A stretch of 64,000 nucleotides of DNA from contig CAKZPV010000004.1 of NCBI GenBank assembly GCA_937139405.1, positions 62,001 to 126,000 of the forward strand, read 5' to 3'. Under the pieces are notes generated by a model that worked only from the letters and a program-made list of their open reading frames with translations, did no database searches and was not told the DNA's origin. Of the stretch, positions 53,898 through 63,500 are shown piece by piece. This stretch comes from an uncultured Nitrospirota bacterium. GTDB lineage: Bacteria > Nitrospirota > Nitrospiria > Nitrospirales > UBA8639. Position 1 is the first letter of the stretch. Every line of letters starts with the position of its first letter. Made by a program: the position numbers and the translations under genes.

Positions 53898-55430
53898 TTG
53901 AGAATTATCTGGTCATTCCTCTTCTTAATTTCTTTCGCCTGGGGATGTACGGAATTTCCATCCGAGAAGACCATTCGCTTTGGCCTTGCCAGCGCTCCAA
54001 CCAATTTGGATCCTCGTTATGCGACAGACGCCACATCAGCAAGAATTAATCGGCTCCTCTATTCACGATTAGTCGATTTTGGGGAAGACGCCACTCCCAT
54101 CCCTGCTCTCGCAAAATGGGAACCACTCACTCCTACACAGTATCGATTCACCCTTATTGAGCCTCGACCCACATTTCCAGATGGGACCACCCTCGATACA
54201 GATGACATAAAGTCCACATATTTGTCAGTACTGGATCCCAAAAGTTCTTCCCCACATCGTGGCCTTCTGCGGAATATTTCACGAATTGAAACACCAACAG
54301 AATCAACCATTGACTTCTTTTTGACACACCCGGACCCGTTATTTCCTGGCTATGTCATTATCGGCATTTTGCCGGCAAACCTTATTGCCACGAACCATTC
54401 TTTCCATGACCAACCCGTGGGAAGCGGCCCTTTTCTTTTCCAACAACGACCAGACGACACTCGCTTGATCCTCAAACGCCGCAAAGATACACAACTGGTT
54501 GAATTTGTAAGAATTCCAGACCCAACAGTAAGGAGCCTAAAATTATTGGCGGGTGAAATTCATCTACTCCAAAACGACCTGCCACCAGAGTTAGTAGCTT
54601 ATCTTGCCAACCAGCCATCTCTCTCTTTGCGACAACAACAAGGCTCTAATTTTGCTTATCTAGGGTTTAATCATCAGGATCCGGTCGTTGGACAAGGTCT
54701 CGTCAGAAAGGCCATTGCACATGCCATCAATCGCGAACAGATCATTCAATTTGTTCTTGGCGGCCGAGCTCGACCAGCCCAAGCTCTCTTTCCTCCGAGC
54801 CATTGGGTAGGGAATCCTGCATTACAAGCCTATCGCTATGATACATCGCAAGCGAAACTCCTCTTACAGCAAGCGGGTTACGATAGAAATCGACGACCAA
54901 CCTTGGTCTATAAAACCTCAACCGACCCGTTTCGGTTACGATTGGCCACCATCATTCAAGATCAACTCCAACAAGTCGGCATCAACGTGTCCATTCACAG
55001 TCATGATTGGGGCACATTTTATGGAGACATCAAAACTGGGCGATTTCAAATGTACAGCCTGGCCTGGGTAGGATTGAAAACACCAGATATTTTTCGACAG
55101 GCCTTTCACAGTCAATTTGTACCCCCGAAGGGTGTGAACCGCGGGCGCTATACCGACCCAACAACTGACCAGCTCATTCTAGAAGCAGAGAGCACAACTG
55201 ACCGGAACCAACAGCAGCGATGGTATCGTGAATTGCAAGCCCGCCTGCTGGACAGGCTGCCCTATGTACCCCTTTGGTACGAAGATCATTTCGTTCTTTT
55301 TACTAACATGATTGAAGGATATGCACTCAAAGCCGATGGTAATTACGATGGATTGGCAAACATTCAGTGGACAACAGCAGCTTCACAACTAAGCACCCAA
55401 TCCCAGCTAGCAAAACACACCACGCCATAG
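53898..55430 (+). CDS. ABC transporter substrate-binding lipoprotein (family 5)
   Basis: 510 residues. Lipoprotein signal (SFLFLISFAWGC) and SBP_bac_5 domain: SAPTNLDPRYATDATSARIN, FPDGTTLDTDDIKSTYLSVL, NFAYLGFNHQDPVVGQGLVR with KAIAHAINREQIIQFVLGG, and YVPLWYEDHFVLF near the end. Binds peptides, nickel or similar solutes. Start is TTG 53898 with no ribosome site; no ATG nearby. First of a three-gene unit with two permeases, but no ATPase genes are in the window. Confidence 0.9.
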   Translation: MRIIWSFLFLISFAWGCTEFPSEKTIRFGLASAPTNLDPRYATDATSARINRLLYSRLVDFGEDATPIPALAKWEPLTPTQYRFTLIEPRPTFPDGTTLDTDDIKSTYLSVLDPKSSSPHRGLLRNISRIETPTESTIDFFLTHPDPLFPGYVIIGILPANLIATNHSFHDQPVGSGPFLFQQRPDDTRLILKRRKDTQLVEFVRIPDPTVRSLKLLAGEIHLLQNDLPPELVAYLANQPSLSLRQQQGSNFAYLGFNHQDPVVGQGLVRKAIAHAINREQIIQFVLGGRARPAQALFPPSHWVGNPALQAYRYDTSQAKLLLQQAGYDRNRRPTLVYKTSTDPFRLRLATIIQDQLQQVGINVSIHSHDWGTFYGDIKTGRFQMYSLAWVGLKTPDIFRQAFHSQFVPPKGVNRGRYTDPTTDQLILEAESTTDRNQQQRWYRELQARLLDRLPYVPLWYEDHFVLFTNMIEGYALKADGNYDGLANIQWTTAASQLSTQSQLAKHTTP

Positions 55431-55503
55431 TTATGACTCTTGGAGTTTATCATTGTTGTATAAATATCTAGTGCGCTAAGAACATTTCATCACATTCTCC
55501 ACC

Positions 55504-56433
55504 ATGTCACATTTCATTCTAAAGAGAATCTTGAGTGCGTTGGTTGGATTACTCGGAGTGATCAGCCTGGTATTTCTTTTGATTCACTTGATTCCGGGTG
55601 ATCCCATTGATGTCATGCTGGGAGAATCGGCATTGACCGCAGATCGAGAAGCCTTGCGTCAAAATTTAGGCTTGCATCTCCCACTTTACGAACAATGGTG
55701 GAACTATATGACGGCACTCGTTCAAGCCGACTTCGGACAGTCACTATTCTCCGGCCGCCCCATTGTCGATCTATTGCTAGAACGCATTCCCGCCACAGTA
55801 CATCTCAGCTTTATCGCGTTGGTGATCGCCCTAACCATGGCTCTGCCACTAGGGCTCGTCGCCGCCACGCGCCAACATTCCATCTACGATTACGGCAGTA
55901 TGGGCTTTGCCTTATTCGGCATGTCTATTCCCAATTTCTGGATGGGACCCCTTTTAATTCTCGTGGGGGCCCTGTGGTTGGGCTGGTTTCCTGTAAGTGG
56001 GCGAGAAGGCTGGAATGCCGTGATTTTACCTGCGTTAACGTTGGGAACCGCCATGGCCGCCATCTTGGCCAGAATGATTCGAAGCAGTCTCTTGGAAATC
56101 TTGGGAGAAGACTTTCTCCGAACCGCTCGAGCCAAAGGGCTCTCATCCATGAGAGCTATCCTTACACATGCGCTGCCTAACGCCCTCTTGCCTGTACTAA
56201 CCTTATTGGGGCTTCAGCTTGGTGGGTTGCTCGGTGGCGCGGTGATCACCGAAACCGTGTTTGCCTGGCCAGGCTTAGGACTCCTCATGATCGAAGCCAT
56301 ACAACAGCGAGATTATCCCGTGGTACAAGCAGCCGTCCTCTGCATCAGCATGACCTACATTGTCGTCAATCTCATCACAGACCTGCTCTATGCCTGGTTA
56401 GACCCCCGCATCAATTGGCAAAACCCATCTTGA
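55504..56433 (+). CDS. Peptide/nickel-type ABC transporter permease (DppB-like)
   Basis: 309 residues. Six-helix DppB/OppB permease: LSALVGLLGVISLVFLLIHL, IPGDPIDVMLGESALTADRE, LGLHLPLYEQWWNYM and the EAA loop EDFLRTARAKGLSSMRAIL. Hydrophobic throughout. Stop overlaps the start of the next permease by one base (TGATG). Confidence 0.93.
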   Translation: MSHFILKRILSALVGLLGVISLVFLLIHLIPGDPIDVMLGESALTADREALRQNLGLHLPLYEQWWNYMTALVQADFGQSLFSGRPIVDLLLERIPATVHLSFIALVIALTMALPLGLVAATRQHSIYDYGSMGFALFGMSIPNFWMGPLLILVGALWLGWFPVSGREGWNAVILPALTLGTAMAAILARMIRSSLLEILGEDFLRTARAKGLSSMRAILTHALPNALLPVLTLLGLQLGGLLGGAVITETVFAWPGLGLLMIEAIQQRDYPVVQAAVLCISMTYIVVNLITDLLYAWLDPRINWQNPS

Positions 56434-57236
56434 TGCGACTATGGCTTCCATTAGGCATTCTCCTGACATGGGCCCTCCTGGCCATAGGCAGTCATGTCCT
56501 TCCCCTCACACCCAACACCATCGACCTCACCCACATACTCATAGGGCCTGACCAAAATTCTTGGTTGGGCTTTGATGAACTTGGACGATCCATTGCAGAT
56601 CGCCTCATCACCGGAGCAAGCACGTCCTTCTTCGTCGCCCTCAGCGTCGTGGCATTGGGAATTTTGATTGGCGGAATACTAGGGATCGCAAGCGGATACT
56701 TCAGCGGATGGGTGGATCAGATCTTCGTTCGAATCGTCGACATCATGCTGGCCTTTCCTGGCCTCCTGCTGGCCATTGCGTTAGCCGGAGCCCTCGGACC
56801 AGGTATAGAAAACGTGATCTTGGCGTTAGTGATTGTGGGCTGGGTGGGATATGCACGCTTAGCACGTGGGCAAGTCCTCGCGCTCAAGCATGCCGATCAT
56901 GTCGTGGCCGCACAAGCTATGGGTGCCTCACCATGGCGCATCATGGGAAAGCACTTGCTTCCTCTTATCACGGCTCCACTCATTATTGAAGCCAGCTTTG
57001 GAATCGCCAGCGCCATCATCGCCGAAGCAGGGTTGTCCTTTTTAGGGTTAGGCGTCCAACCACCCGAAGCCTCCTGGGGCAGTATGATTCGCGATGGGAC
57101 CCGCTACATGCTCGTCGCACCGCACCTTGTCTTGATTCCAGGCCTGACACTCATGGCGGTTGTCCTCGCTGCCAACCTCTTAGGCGACTGGCTCCGCGAC
57201 TGGTTAGATGTGAAAGAACAAAAATTAATGCGGTAG
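56433..57236 (+). CDS. Peptide/nickel-type ABC transporter permease (DppC-like)
   Basis: 267 residues. DppC/OppC permease: GFDELGRSIADRLITGASTS, IASGYFSGWVDQIFVRIVDI, FPGLLLAIALAGALGPGIEN, EAA loop HVVAAQAMGASPWRIMGKHL. ATG 56433 overlaps the dppB stop codon; an in-frame TTG six codons earlier is less likely. Partner of the DppB-like protein; ATPases must be supplied from elsewhere. Confidence 0.92.
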   Translation: MRLWLPLGILLTWALLAIGSHVLPLTPNTIDLTHILIGPDQNSWLGFDELGRSIADRLITGASTSFFVALSVVALGILIGGILGIASGYFSGWVDQIFVRIVDIMLAFPGLLLAIALAGALGPGIENVILALVIVGWVGYARLARGQVLALKHADHVVAAQAMGASPWRIMGKHLLPLITAPLIIEASFGIASAIIAEAGLSFLGLGVQPPEASWGSMIRDGTRYMLVAPHLVLIPGLTLMAVVLAANLLGDWLRDWLDVKEQKLMR

Positions 57237-57255
57237 CATACGAAATATTTTAATT

Positions 57256-57280
57256 TAAGGTTCCTGATACCTTATTTTTA
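57256..57280 (+). terminator. Probable terminator after the DppC-like gene
   Basis: TAAGGT, loop TCCTGAT, ACCTTA followed by TTTTTA, 20 bp after the stop codon. Short stem, but position and T-run fit. Confidence 0.6.
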
Positions 57281-57516
57281 TTAAATATTACTTTTGAAGA
57301 ATATTCATCATCAAGATTTTTTTCTGATCGATTGTTTTCATATTGTCAAAAACATCCATCATGTGTTGCATCTCTTGTTGCTGTTGTTGCCTGGCCGCTA
57401 GTTTCTTTACCGACCCTGGGGATCAGGCAGTGTGACAAGAACGCGCAACACCATCGCAACCAGAACAAGTTAACTCATGCTCTGAAGAATATTTATGCTT
57501 GTCCCATCCTTTTCGC

Positions 57517-57939
57517 TTAAAAATCATCACAGACATGATGTTTTTTTCCCTCTTCCTCTAAATTTTCAAAAGGCATTTCGGGCAACATGCCGGCCATCAT
57601 TTTACCGCATTCCCGCATTTTCATGAGTTCCGGCCTGCTCATCATTTCTTTTGCATACTCCATAGCTTTATCCTGAGCCTCATCGCGCTTTCCACTTTTA
57701 CACAGCGCACCAACTTCTGCTTCCATTTTCTTTCCTTCTTCCTCTAAGCCCTCAAGCGCAGATCGGTCGATATTTTTCATACAGGCCGCCGCTTCCTGCA
57801 TCTTTCCCATATCCATCTGCTGCATGCGTCTCTGCATTTGCTCCATGTCCCTCTGCTGCATACCTGGGGGCATACCTTGTTGACTTTGAGCAAACACAAT
57901 GACAGGGAATAACATTAGAAAGAAAACCAGCTTTCTCAT
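57517..57939 (-). CDS. Met-rich secreted protein
   Basis: 140 residues. Signal peptide MRKLVFFLMLFPVIVFA, then an extremely Met/Gln-rich stretch (QQGMPPGMQQRDMEQMQRRM), and Cys at four places (CMKN, LCKS, ECGK, VCDD). Helical in character. Met-rich Mxx M patterns often bind Cu(I); beside a cupredoxin protein and a multicopper oxidase this hints at copper handling in the periplasm (inference). GGAG about eight bases before ATG 57939. Family not recognised with certainty. Confidence 0.78.
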   Translation of the reverse strand: MRKLVFFLMLFPVIVFAQSQQGMPPGMQQRDMEQMQRRMQQMDMGKMQEAAACMKNIDRSALEGLEEEGKKMEAEVGALCKSGKRDEAQDKAMEYAKEMMSRPELMKMRECGKMMAGMLPEMPFENLEEEGKKHHVCDDF

Positions 57940-58023
57940 AAGACTATCTCCATTCTGGTTAAGAATATTTTTAAAAAAGTAGCCAAACTATAGAGGGCAA
58001 TGTTCTACCGCCTCTCCACAAGA

Positions 58024-58398
58024 TTATGGCGATACACATGTTCCACCCGTAAAACGATGCTGAACAGTCCCATATACCGTTGCCTTTATCTCAGATTCGG
58101 TTAATGATTTCACAGCAAAGCTCTGCCATCGTTTGATGCGAATTCGGTTCTTTTTTGATCCAGAGATCTTATAGGTAAATTCTTTGCTCGGTTTATCCAC
58201 AAATATCACCTCAACAGTTTTTCCATCTTTAAAGTGGTAGCTTTGGCTTCGCTTGGCTCTCAGGTTATCGCTTATGGCTTTCGGGGGAAGCGATTCAATG
58301 TCATGTCCGAGCATACTCTGATGTACCAAGCACCATTCCCCAATCAGCATGGCGCTATCGATCTCAGCCAACGCTGGCATAGCACTCCAGCCAATCAT
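58024..58398 (-). CDS. Hypothetical secreted protein
   Basis: 124 residues from ATG 58398. The N terminus is only a partial signal (MIGWSAMPALA); upstream in frame IA LIFL-like hydrophobic codons (SQILIF) follow an in-frame TAG at 58431-58433, so translation may begin at a rare start before ATG 58398. Mature part: EIDSAMLIGEWCLVHQSMLG, then DKPSKEFTYKISGSKKNRIR and VQHRFTGGTCVSP. Two Cys. A lipocalin-like or LIPID-binding beta fold is possible, but no family is recognised. Confidence 0.6.
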   Translation of the reverse strand: MIGWSAMPALAEIDSAMLIGEWCLVHQSMLGHDIESLPPKAISDNLRAKRSQSYHFKDGKTVEVIFVDKPSKEFTYKISGSKKNRIRIKRWQSFAVKSLTESEIKATVYGTVQHRFTGGTCVSP

Positions 58399-58591
58399 CA
58401 GGAAGATTAGTATTTGACTCTATCGCTCCATTCAGGTGCCTCCACACTATTCGAGTTTTGAAAAAATCTCATGAAACCTATTCTGTGTTGGAGAGGGGAG
58501 ATTGATAACAGCCTTTGAAAGGGACTCAATAAGTACCAAAGATGATATTTAAGGTCAAACGAGAGAAAAACACACATCCCCAAAAACCAAA

Positions 58592-58621
58592 AGCCCCTAC
58601 GGGTATACACCCATAGAGGCT
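58592..58621 (-). terminator. Rho-independent terminator after the cupredoxin-domain gene
   Basis: Minus strand: AGCCTCTATGGGT, loop GTAT, ACCCGTAGGGGCT (13 pairs, two G-U) followed by TTTGGTTTTT. 41 bp after the stop of the cupredoxin-domain gene. A 77-codon open frame across it is spurious. Confidence 0.88.
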
Positions 58622-58662
58622 CTTTCAGGAATTTTTTCATTCACTCTATTTTAATTGATATC

Positions 58663-59574
58663 TTACGGTACTTGTCTTTCCACGATAGGGTCGATGGTCA
58701 CATCGCCAAGTAATTCCAAACCAAATCGAGGATTCTCTTCTATTTCATTAGCATAGAGGCGGCCTTTGGGCGCATCAAATTTAATATCCAGTGTCGTGGC
58801 TTTTCCCGGTTCAATCGTCACATCGAACTCCTGACTCATCATGGGATGCCACGCCATGGCCTTATATGTACCAGGTGGAATATCCGCAATCGCGTACTTG
58901 CCATCCTGACTACTCAATACATAATAGGGGTTATCGACGGCAAGTCCCCAACTTTCCATATAGGCATGAAAACCACATTGCATGACAAACACATTCCGAC
59001 CTTTTCGCATTTTGACCGAATGGGTGATCGCTTTCCCCGCGCGATTTTTGACCGTGACATTTTCCAGAAGTTGCCGCTTTTTAATTTTCTTACTCATGGG
59101 AAGTGGTACATTAAATAACACCCTGGCACCAAACTTTGATGTTTCATAGGCTTGAATATCATGTAAGACAGGATCCATATTGACCACTTCAATTTCTTTT
59201 TTATTTCGTACTACCACAATGTAGGGATCAAACAAACAATCCACGGCCTCAATTCGTGGCGGAACATATTCAAAGGTTTTGCCTTGTTTGATATCGGTCA
59301 ACACAATGACGACGTCTTTAAAACCGCCATTGGGATCAACCTTAAACGGTTGTAACAACCGCCAACCAGTCCCCGTGGAAATCCGTCCACAAAAAACGGG
59401 ATCGGGCAAGGTAACCAAATTGTAACCTTTGGGCCTGGGAACCTTACCCTCAAGCGTCACCGCCCCCGAGAGACTGCCCCCATTCTTCACTTCAATTTCT
59501 TCATACGCCTGGACAGAGGACGCTCCAAAGAATACGCCCAAGACCATTGCGATAAAAAATTTCCCCACACTCAT
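58663..59574 (-). CDS. Secreted protein with type-1-copper-like cupredoxin and CNA-B-like domains
   Basis: 303 residues. Signal peptide MSVGKFFIAMVLGVFFGASS-VQA, a cupredoxin-like domain with possible type-1 copper ligands His138 (NMDPVLHDIQ), Cys200, His203 and Met206 (FVMQCGFHAYMESW), then a carboxypeptidase-regulatory/CNA-B-like strand domain GKYAIADIPPGTYKAMAWHP. The C-x2-H-x2-M spacing is shorter than the usual plastocyanin C-x4-H, so metal binding must be tested. ATG 59574 has AAGGAGG upstream; an earlier in-frame start was rejected. Follows the Tll0287-like gene by 122 bp on the same strand, probably co-transcribed with it. Confidence 0.83.
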   Translation of the reverse strand: MSVGKFFIAMVLGVFFGASSVQAYEEIEVKNGGSLSGAVTLEGKVPRPKGYNLVTLPDPVFCGRISTGTGWRLLQPFKVDPNGGFKDVVIVLTDIKQGKTFEYVPPRIEAVDCLFDPYIVVVRNKKEIEVVNMDPVLHDIQAYETSKFGARVLFNVPLPMSKKIKKRQLLENVTVKNRAGKAITHSVKMRKGRNVFVMQCGFHAYMESWGLAVDNPYYVLSSQDGKYAIADIPPGTYKAMAWHPMMSQEFDVTIEPGKATTLDIKFDAPKGRLYANEIEENPRFGLELLGDVTIDPIVERQVP

Positions 59575-59696
59575 GAAACCCTCCTTACGACGAGATAAGC
59601 GTTCGGATACCATCAGAAAAAACAAGAGCAGACCATTGTGATTTCTTTAAGCAGCCCGCTCTTCCATCAATATCCAAACTTCAACGATAAATTTAT

Positions 59697-60284
59697 TCAC
59701 TCCATGGGGAAGGAAATAACAATTCCTCCCATGACATCCCCCACGCTCCGATCTCGTTTCCCACTCAAAATATGTGTGTTATGACAATTCACACAGGCCT
59801 TGGACACGGCGATATCGGCATAAATCGCCTTAAAATATTGCTTGTCGCCTCTTGTGATCACTCCGGTATAGGGCTTATCCGGATCTTTTTCTACGGCGTC
59901 CAAGCCTTTTCTCTCAAAATCTGTGGTCGGTCCATTTCGTTCGTAAATAGGGAAGAGACTCGCCAATCGATATTGTAATCCCAAGCCACTTTCACCGACT
60001 TTTAACCCCGCCAACAACAACATTTGCGCAGGGAGAGGTAGGGCCTTTTGCTTTTTCCACCCTTCAGAGGCAATAACCGTCCCAGTCTCTTGCATGCGAT
60101 TGACGACGTGGGTGGCATACAATGTTCGATCCGCTTCAATCACGGCATGGATATAATCTGCCACTACCTCTGGGTTTATCCCTCCACCATGGTGAAGATC
60201 GGAACCTTTCGCAGTACAGGGAATGACAAATAAGACACTCCCTGTCAGTACCCAAATGAAAAGGAACGGGAAACGTGATCTCAT
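59697..60284 (-). CDS. Tll0287-like heme protein (DUF3365), copy 2
   Basis: 195 residues. Signal peptide (FPFLFIWVLTGSVLFVIPCT) then DUF3365: PEVVADYIHAVIEADRTLYA, LPLPAQMLLLAGLKVGESG, GLQYRLASLFPIYERNGPTT, FKAIYADIAVSKACVNCH (heme Cys164, Cys167, His168) and SVGDVMGGIVISFPME. Clear paralogue of the protein at 25747-26319, sharing the PEVVADY.HA.IEADRTLYA and DVMGGI.I.FP runs. AGGAGG at ideal distance from ATG 60284. It lies between the multicopper oxidase gene and the cupredoxin-domain gene, all on the minus strand. Confidence 0.9.
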   Translation of the reverse strand: MRSRFPFLFIWVLTGSVLFVIPCTAKGSDLHHGGGINPEVVADYIHAVIEADRTLYATHVVNRMQETGTVIASEGWKKQKALPLPAQMLLLAGLKVGESGLGLQYRLASLFPIYERNGPTTDFERKGLDAVEKDPDKPYTGVITRGDKQYFKAIYADIAVSKACVNCHNTHILSGKRDRSVGDVMGGIVISFPME

Positions 60285-60449
60285 GTGACACCTCCTGGTT
60301 AATCATCTAAGTAGAGGACCACTGATACTATTTCACCGATCTGGATTTCAGATAATACTCTAGAGTTATTCATCATTTTACCGCATAAAGCCTCTTGATC
60401 CCAAGACCATGTTTCAGGCCAGTTATGATTTCTATGTTTATTATAAAAA

Positions 60450-60481
60450 AAGGCGGGGAAGTCAGTTGACTTCCCCGCCTT
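60450..60481 (-). terminator. Strong terminator after the multicopper oxidase gene
   Basis: Minus strand: AAGGCGGGGAAGTC, loop AACT, GACTTCCCCGCCTT, then TTTTTTATAAT. Perfect 14-bp stem 28 bp after the stop codon. It also separates this gene from the Tll0287-like gene downstream. Confidence 0.95.
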
Positions 60482-60508
60482 CTCATTCATCCATTCACCC
60501 GTTGCGGG

Positions 60509-63500
60509 CTACTTGGCCACGGTAGGAATGATCCTGGGCGCGCCCAGATCATCAAGTTTAGCCTGCTTGTTTGAGGACACAGAACCTGACAACGGCAAAA
60601 TCCGTTGATCTGTGTTCGGCAACACTCGGAGATAACCCCATTGTCCTGATTGGGAATAGGGTAACCGGCCATTGCTCCACACATAGTCTCCAGTCATTGC
60701 CCAGTTTCCACCCGCCGAAGGCAAGAACACATCAAGACCTTCCGAACCCGAGAATTCCACGGTGCTGATCATATCCGCACCCGGCAAGAACGGTTCGATT
60801 GGCCATTCATGCTTTTCAACAGTGAACATGCCATTTTGCTCGCTACTCGCACCAAAGACATGAATCCGGACTTTGTCACCGGCATGGGCTTCAATGGTTG
60901 GAGTTGCAGGATCTTGCGGATTATCCACTTCACAGGGCTGGAACATCCGACCCAACGAACATCCTGTTTCTTCACGATGCAGGTACGGTTCGGCGCGATA
61001 ATTGACGCCGGTGAGCCCTGCCACATTTTGAACATACGGCATGAAACTGGTTCCAATGATGTTGTCCTCATCTTGAAAATACAAGGCCACATCGCGATAG
61101 TTGGCTCGGCCTTCATTCCCTTGAATGGTCCGATCCACAATGACGTCGGCATTCCAACTATTTTTCAAAGAAATGTCTTCTCCAGTTTTCGGATCGCGGT
61201 ACGCCGATCCCTTCGGACCGATGATGACTCCCCCAAACAATCCATTACGAGGATTCATTGAAACATTTCCCCAATCCCACACCAAGGTTTGCGTTTCGCC
61301 ATTGAAAGGATCCGCATAGTACGTGTAGGTCCGAGATTTTCCAGGAGCCACTGTTTGGTCGCCCGTATTATTCCCTAAATTCACGCCTTGCGAATCTTTG
61401 GGATCGAACGCCAAACCAAACGCTGAGAATGAGGCTTGCCCTTCTTTAAGTTTATTTGTCAATTTGACTTTGAGGCAATCACCCACATTGGCCCGGATGG
61501 TTAGCGGCATAGGTTGCACATCACCACCTACCTTTTTGACCTCATCCTCGAGGACATAGATTTTGGCTTCTGGATTACGTAATTCAATCGTCCGTTCAAA
61601 GTCGACTTCAATCGATTCCGGAGAATTTGAATTAAAACTCATCCCCGGATGATCAATAGCCACCACATTAAACGCTTTCACAGGAGCATTCTTTGGACAA
61701 ACCGGCAATCGTTCGGGCATCCCCTCTGCGCCATAGGCCTTGTTCGGCAATGGTTGAAGGTCACCCACCGGTTTATCTAAGACTCGAATGAGACCCCAGG
61801 CGCCTTCCGAAAACTTGGAGCTGCGGCCATTAAAGAACATATAGTCGCCGGCTTGATGACGAGGACCACCGGCTTCTGGAACAACCAAGTCATACCGTTC
61901 GGCAATTCCAACATGCAATGAATGCTTACGATTGGCTTCCTCTGCATATCGTTCTGACCAGAAGGTATGGCCGGACAACGTGAACACATTACTTTCATTC
62001 ATTGTCACATCGATCAGTCGAAACACAATAGCATCACCCAAGTAGGCCTGAATCATGGCCGTGCTCGGATCACCATGTGTCACACTACTAAAAATTTTCG
62101 ATGGGTCCGGGTTATTTGCCAATCGTTGTGCGAATGGCTCTGCTCGGAAGTTTAACGCCCCACCCGTCGTATGAGTTCCCCCATTCAAGAATGGCATTGG
62201 CGTCATTTTGATTTGGTCATTAGGCGGCATAATAAATGACACCGTTCGACCAGCTTCTAAGGCGACATCGATAGGTTGTCCCGGAGGATTGCCTGCTGTC
62301 ACCACATTCACGGTATGTGGCACCGTATCCATAATATGCACCATAAGTTCACGGAAACTTCCCGCCACATCATGGCCAACCCGTTCCACCGCATGAATGT
62401 CGGCAACTGGTCCGGTCCGAATTGGCTCACCCGTTTTCGGATCATGCCAGGTGGAATTGAATGGTTCGGCAATCATCGTTCCGACTGCACCATGTGGCCA
62501 CGTGGTTCCACCAAAGGCATGGTCATGCCAGAACACACTACCAACATCGGCATCCACCCAGAATCGCTGCCGCACATATTCCACGGTCACAATCTCGTCA
62601 ACGGGATGATTGAATTTTAATGGATTGGCAAATGTCAGAGTCTTACCATCAATTTTCGCGATGCGTCGGACTTCTTTTTCTTTCACATTATCTGCGCCCA
62701 CCAAGATCGGAATGCCTACATGATACTGTGCCGCATTCGTTACTTGGAGCGTCTTCGATCCCGCTTTTACTGCCTTCGTGACCTTGGCATTCATCGGAAT
62801 CGGCAACCCCTTTTTGGTTGGCTTTGTAAATTGGGTGAAAGGGCGCATGGACTGCTCATATGAGAATCCAGAAATCACGCCATCGGATGCTTGATTATCA
62901 AATTGAAAGAAATGGAAATGCGTATTGATTTTGGAAGATTGGAAGTTAGTGATATCGTCATCCAACCATTCGCTAGTCAGCGTCCAATCAATACAATCAT
63001 AGACATTGGCTCGGACCACCAACGGAAATTTCTTGTCGTTGTCCGCTCGAACGTCTGCTTCTTCTTCATGCACCACGTACAGCAACCCATTAGGGTCAAC
63101 AATCGCTGGTTCCTTTCCTTGGGCTGCTGATAATTCTATAGGCAATTTAATGAAATGTACGTTGTAATCTTGTGAACCGGCACGCTCCGGGCACAAACTC
63201 CATGGCCCGTTTTCGCCAGCTTTGGCCGGTTCCACTGACCGTGTGCCATCCTCATTTAATCGAATCATTTCCAACCATGGAGCTGGATTATGATCGTTCG
63301 AAAATGGCACCCGTTTTCCGAAATGTGGCGTGAGCCATGGCCATGCCACTTTTCCAGTTGTGGGTTCGAACCAAATCGCCCGACGCTCACCAGCTTTATA
63401 CCCTTGCCATTCTGGGCGATATTTGGGATTTTCGCCAATCGATGGTTCTTTTTCGCTCATGGCCTTCGCCCCGTCCCAGACCCAATCAATCACGGTAGCA

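Noticed and set aside
58407-58640. 77-codon minus-strand frame before the small secreted gene
   Set aside because: It runs straight through a strong terminator hairpin and has no good ribosome site.
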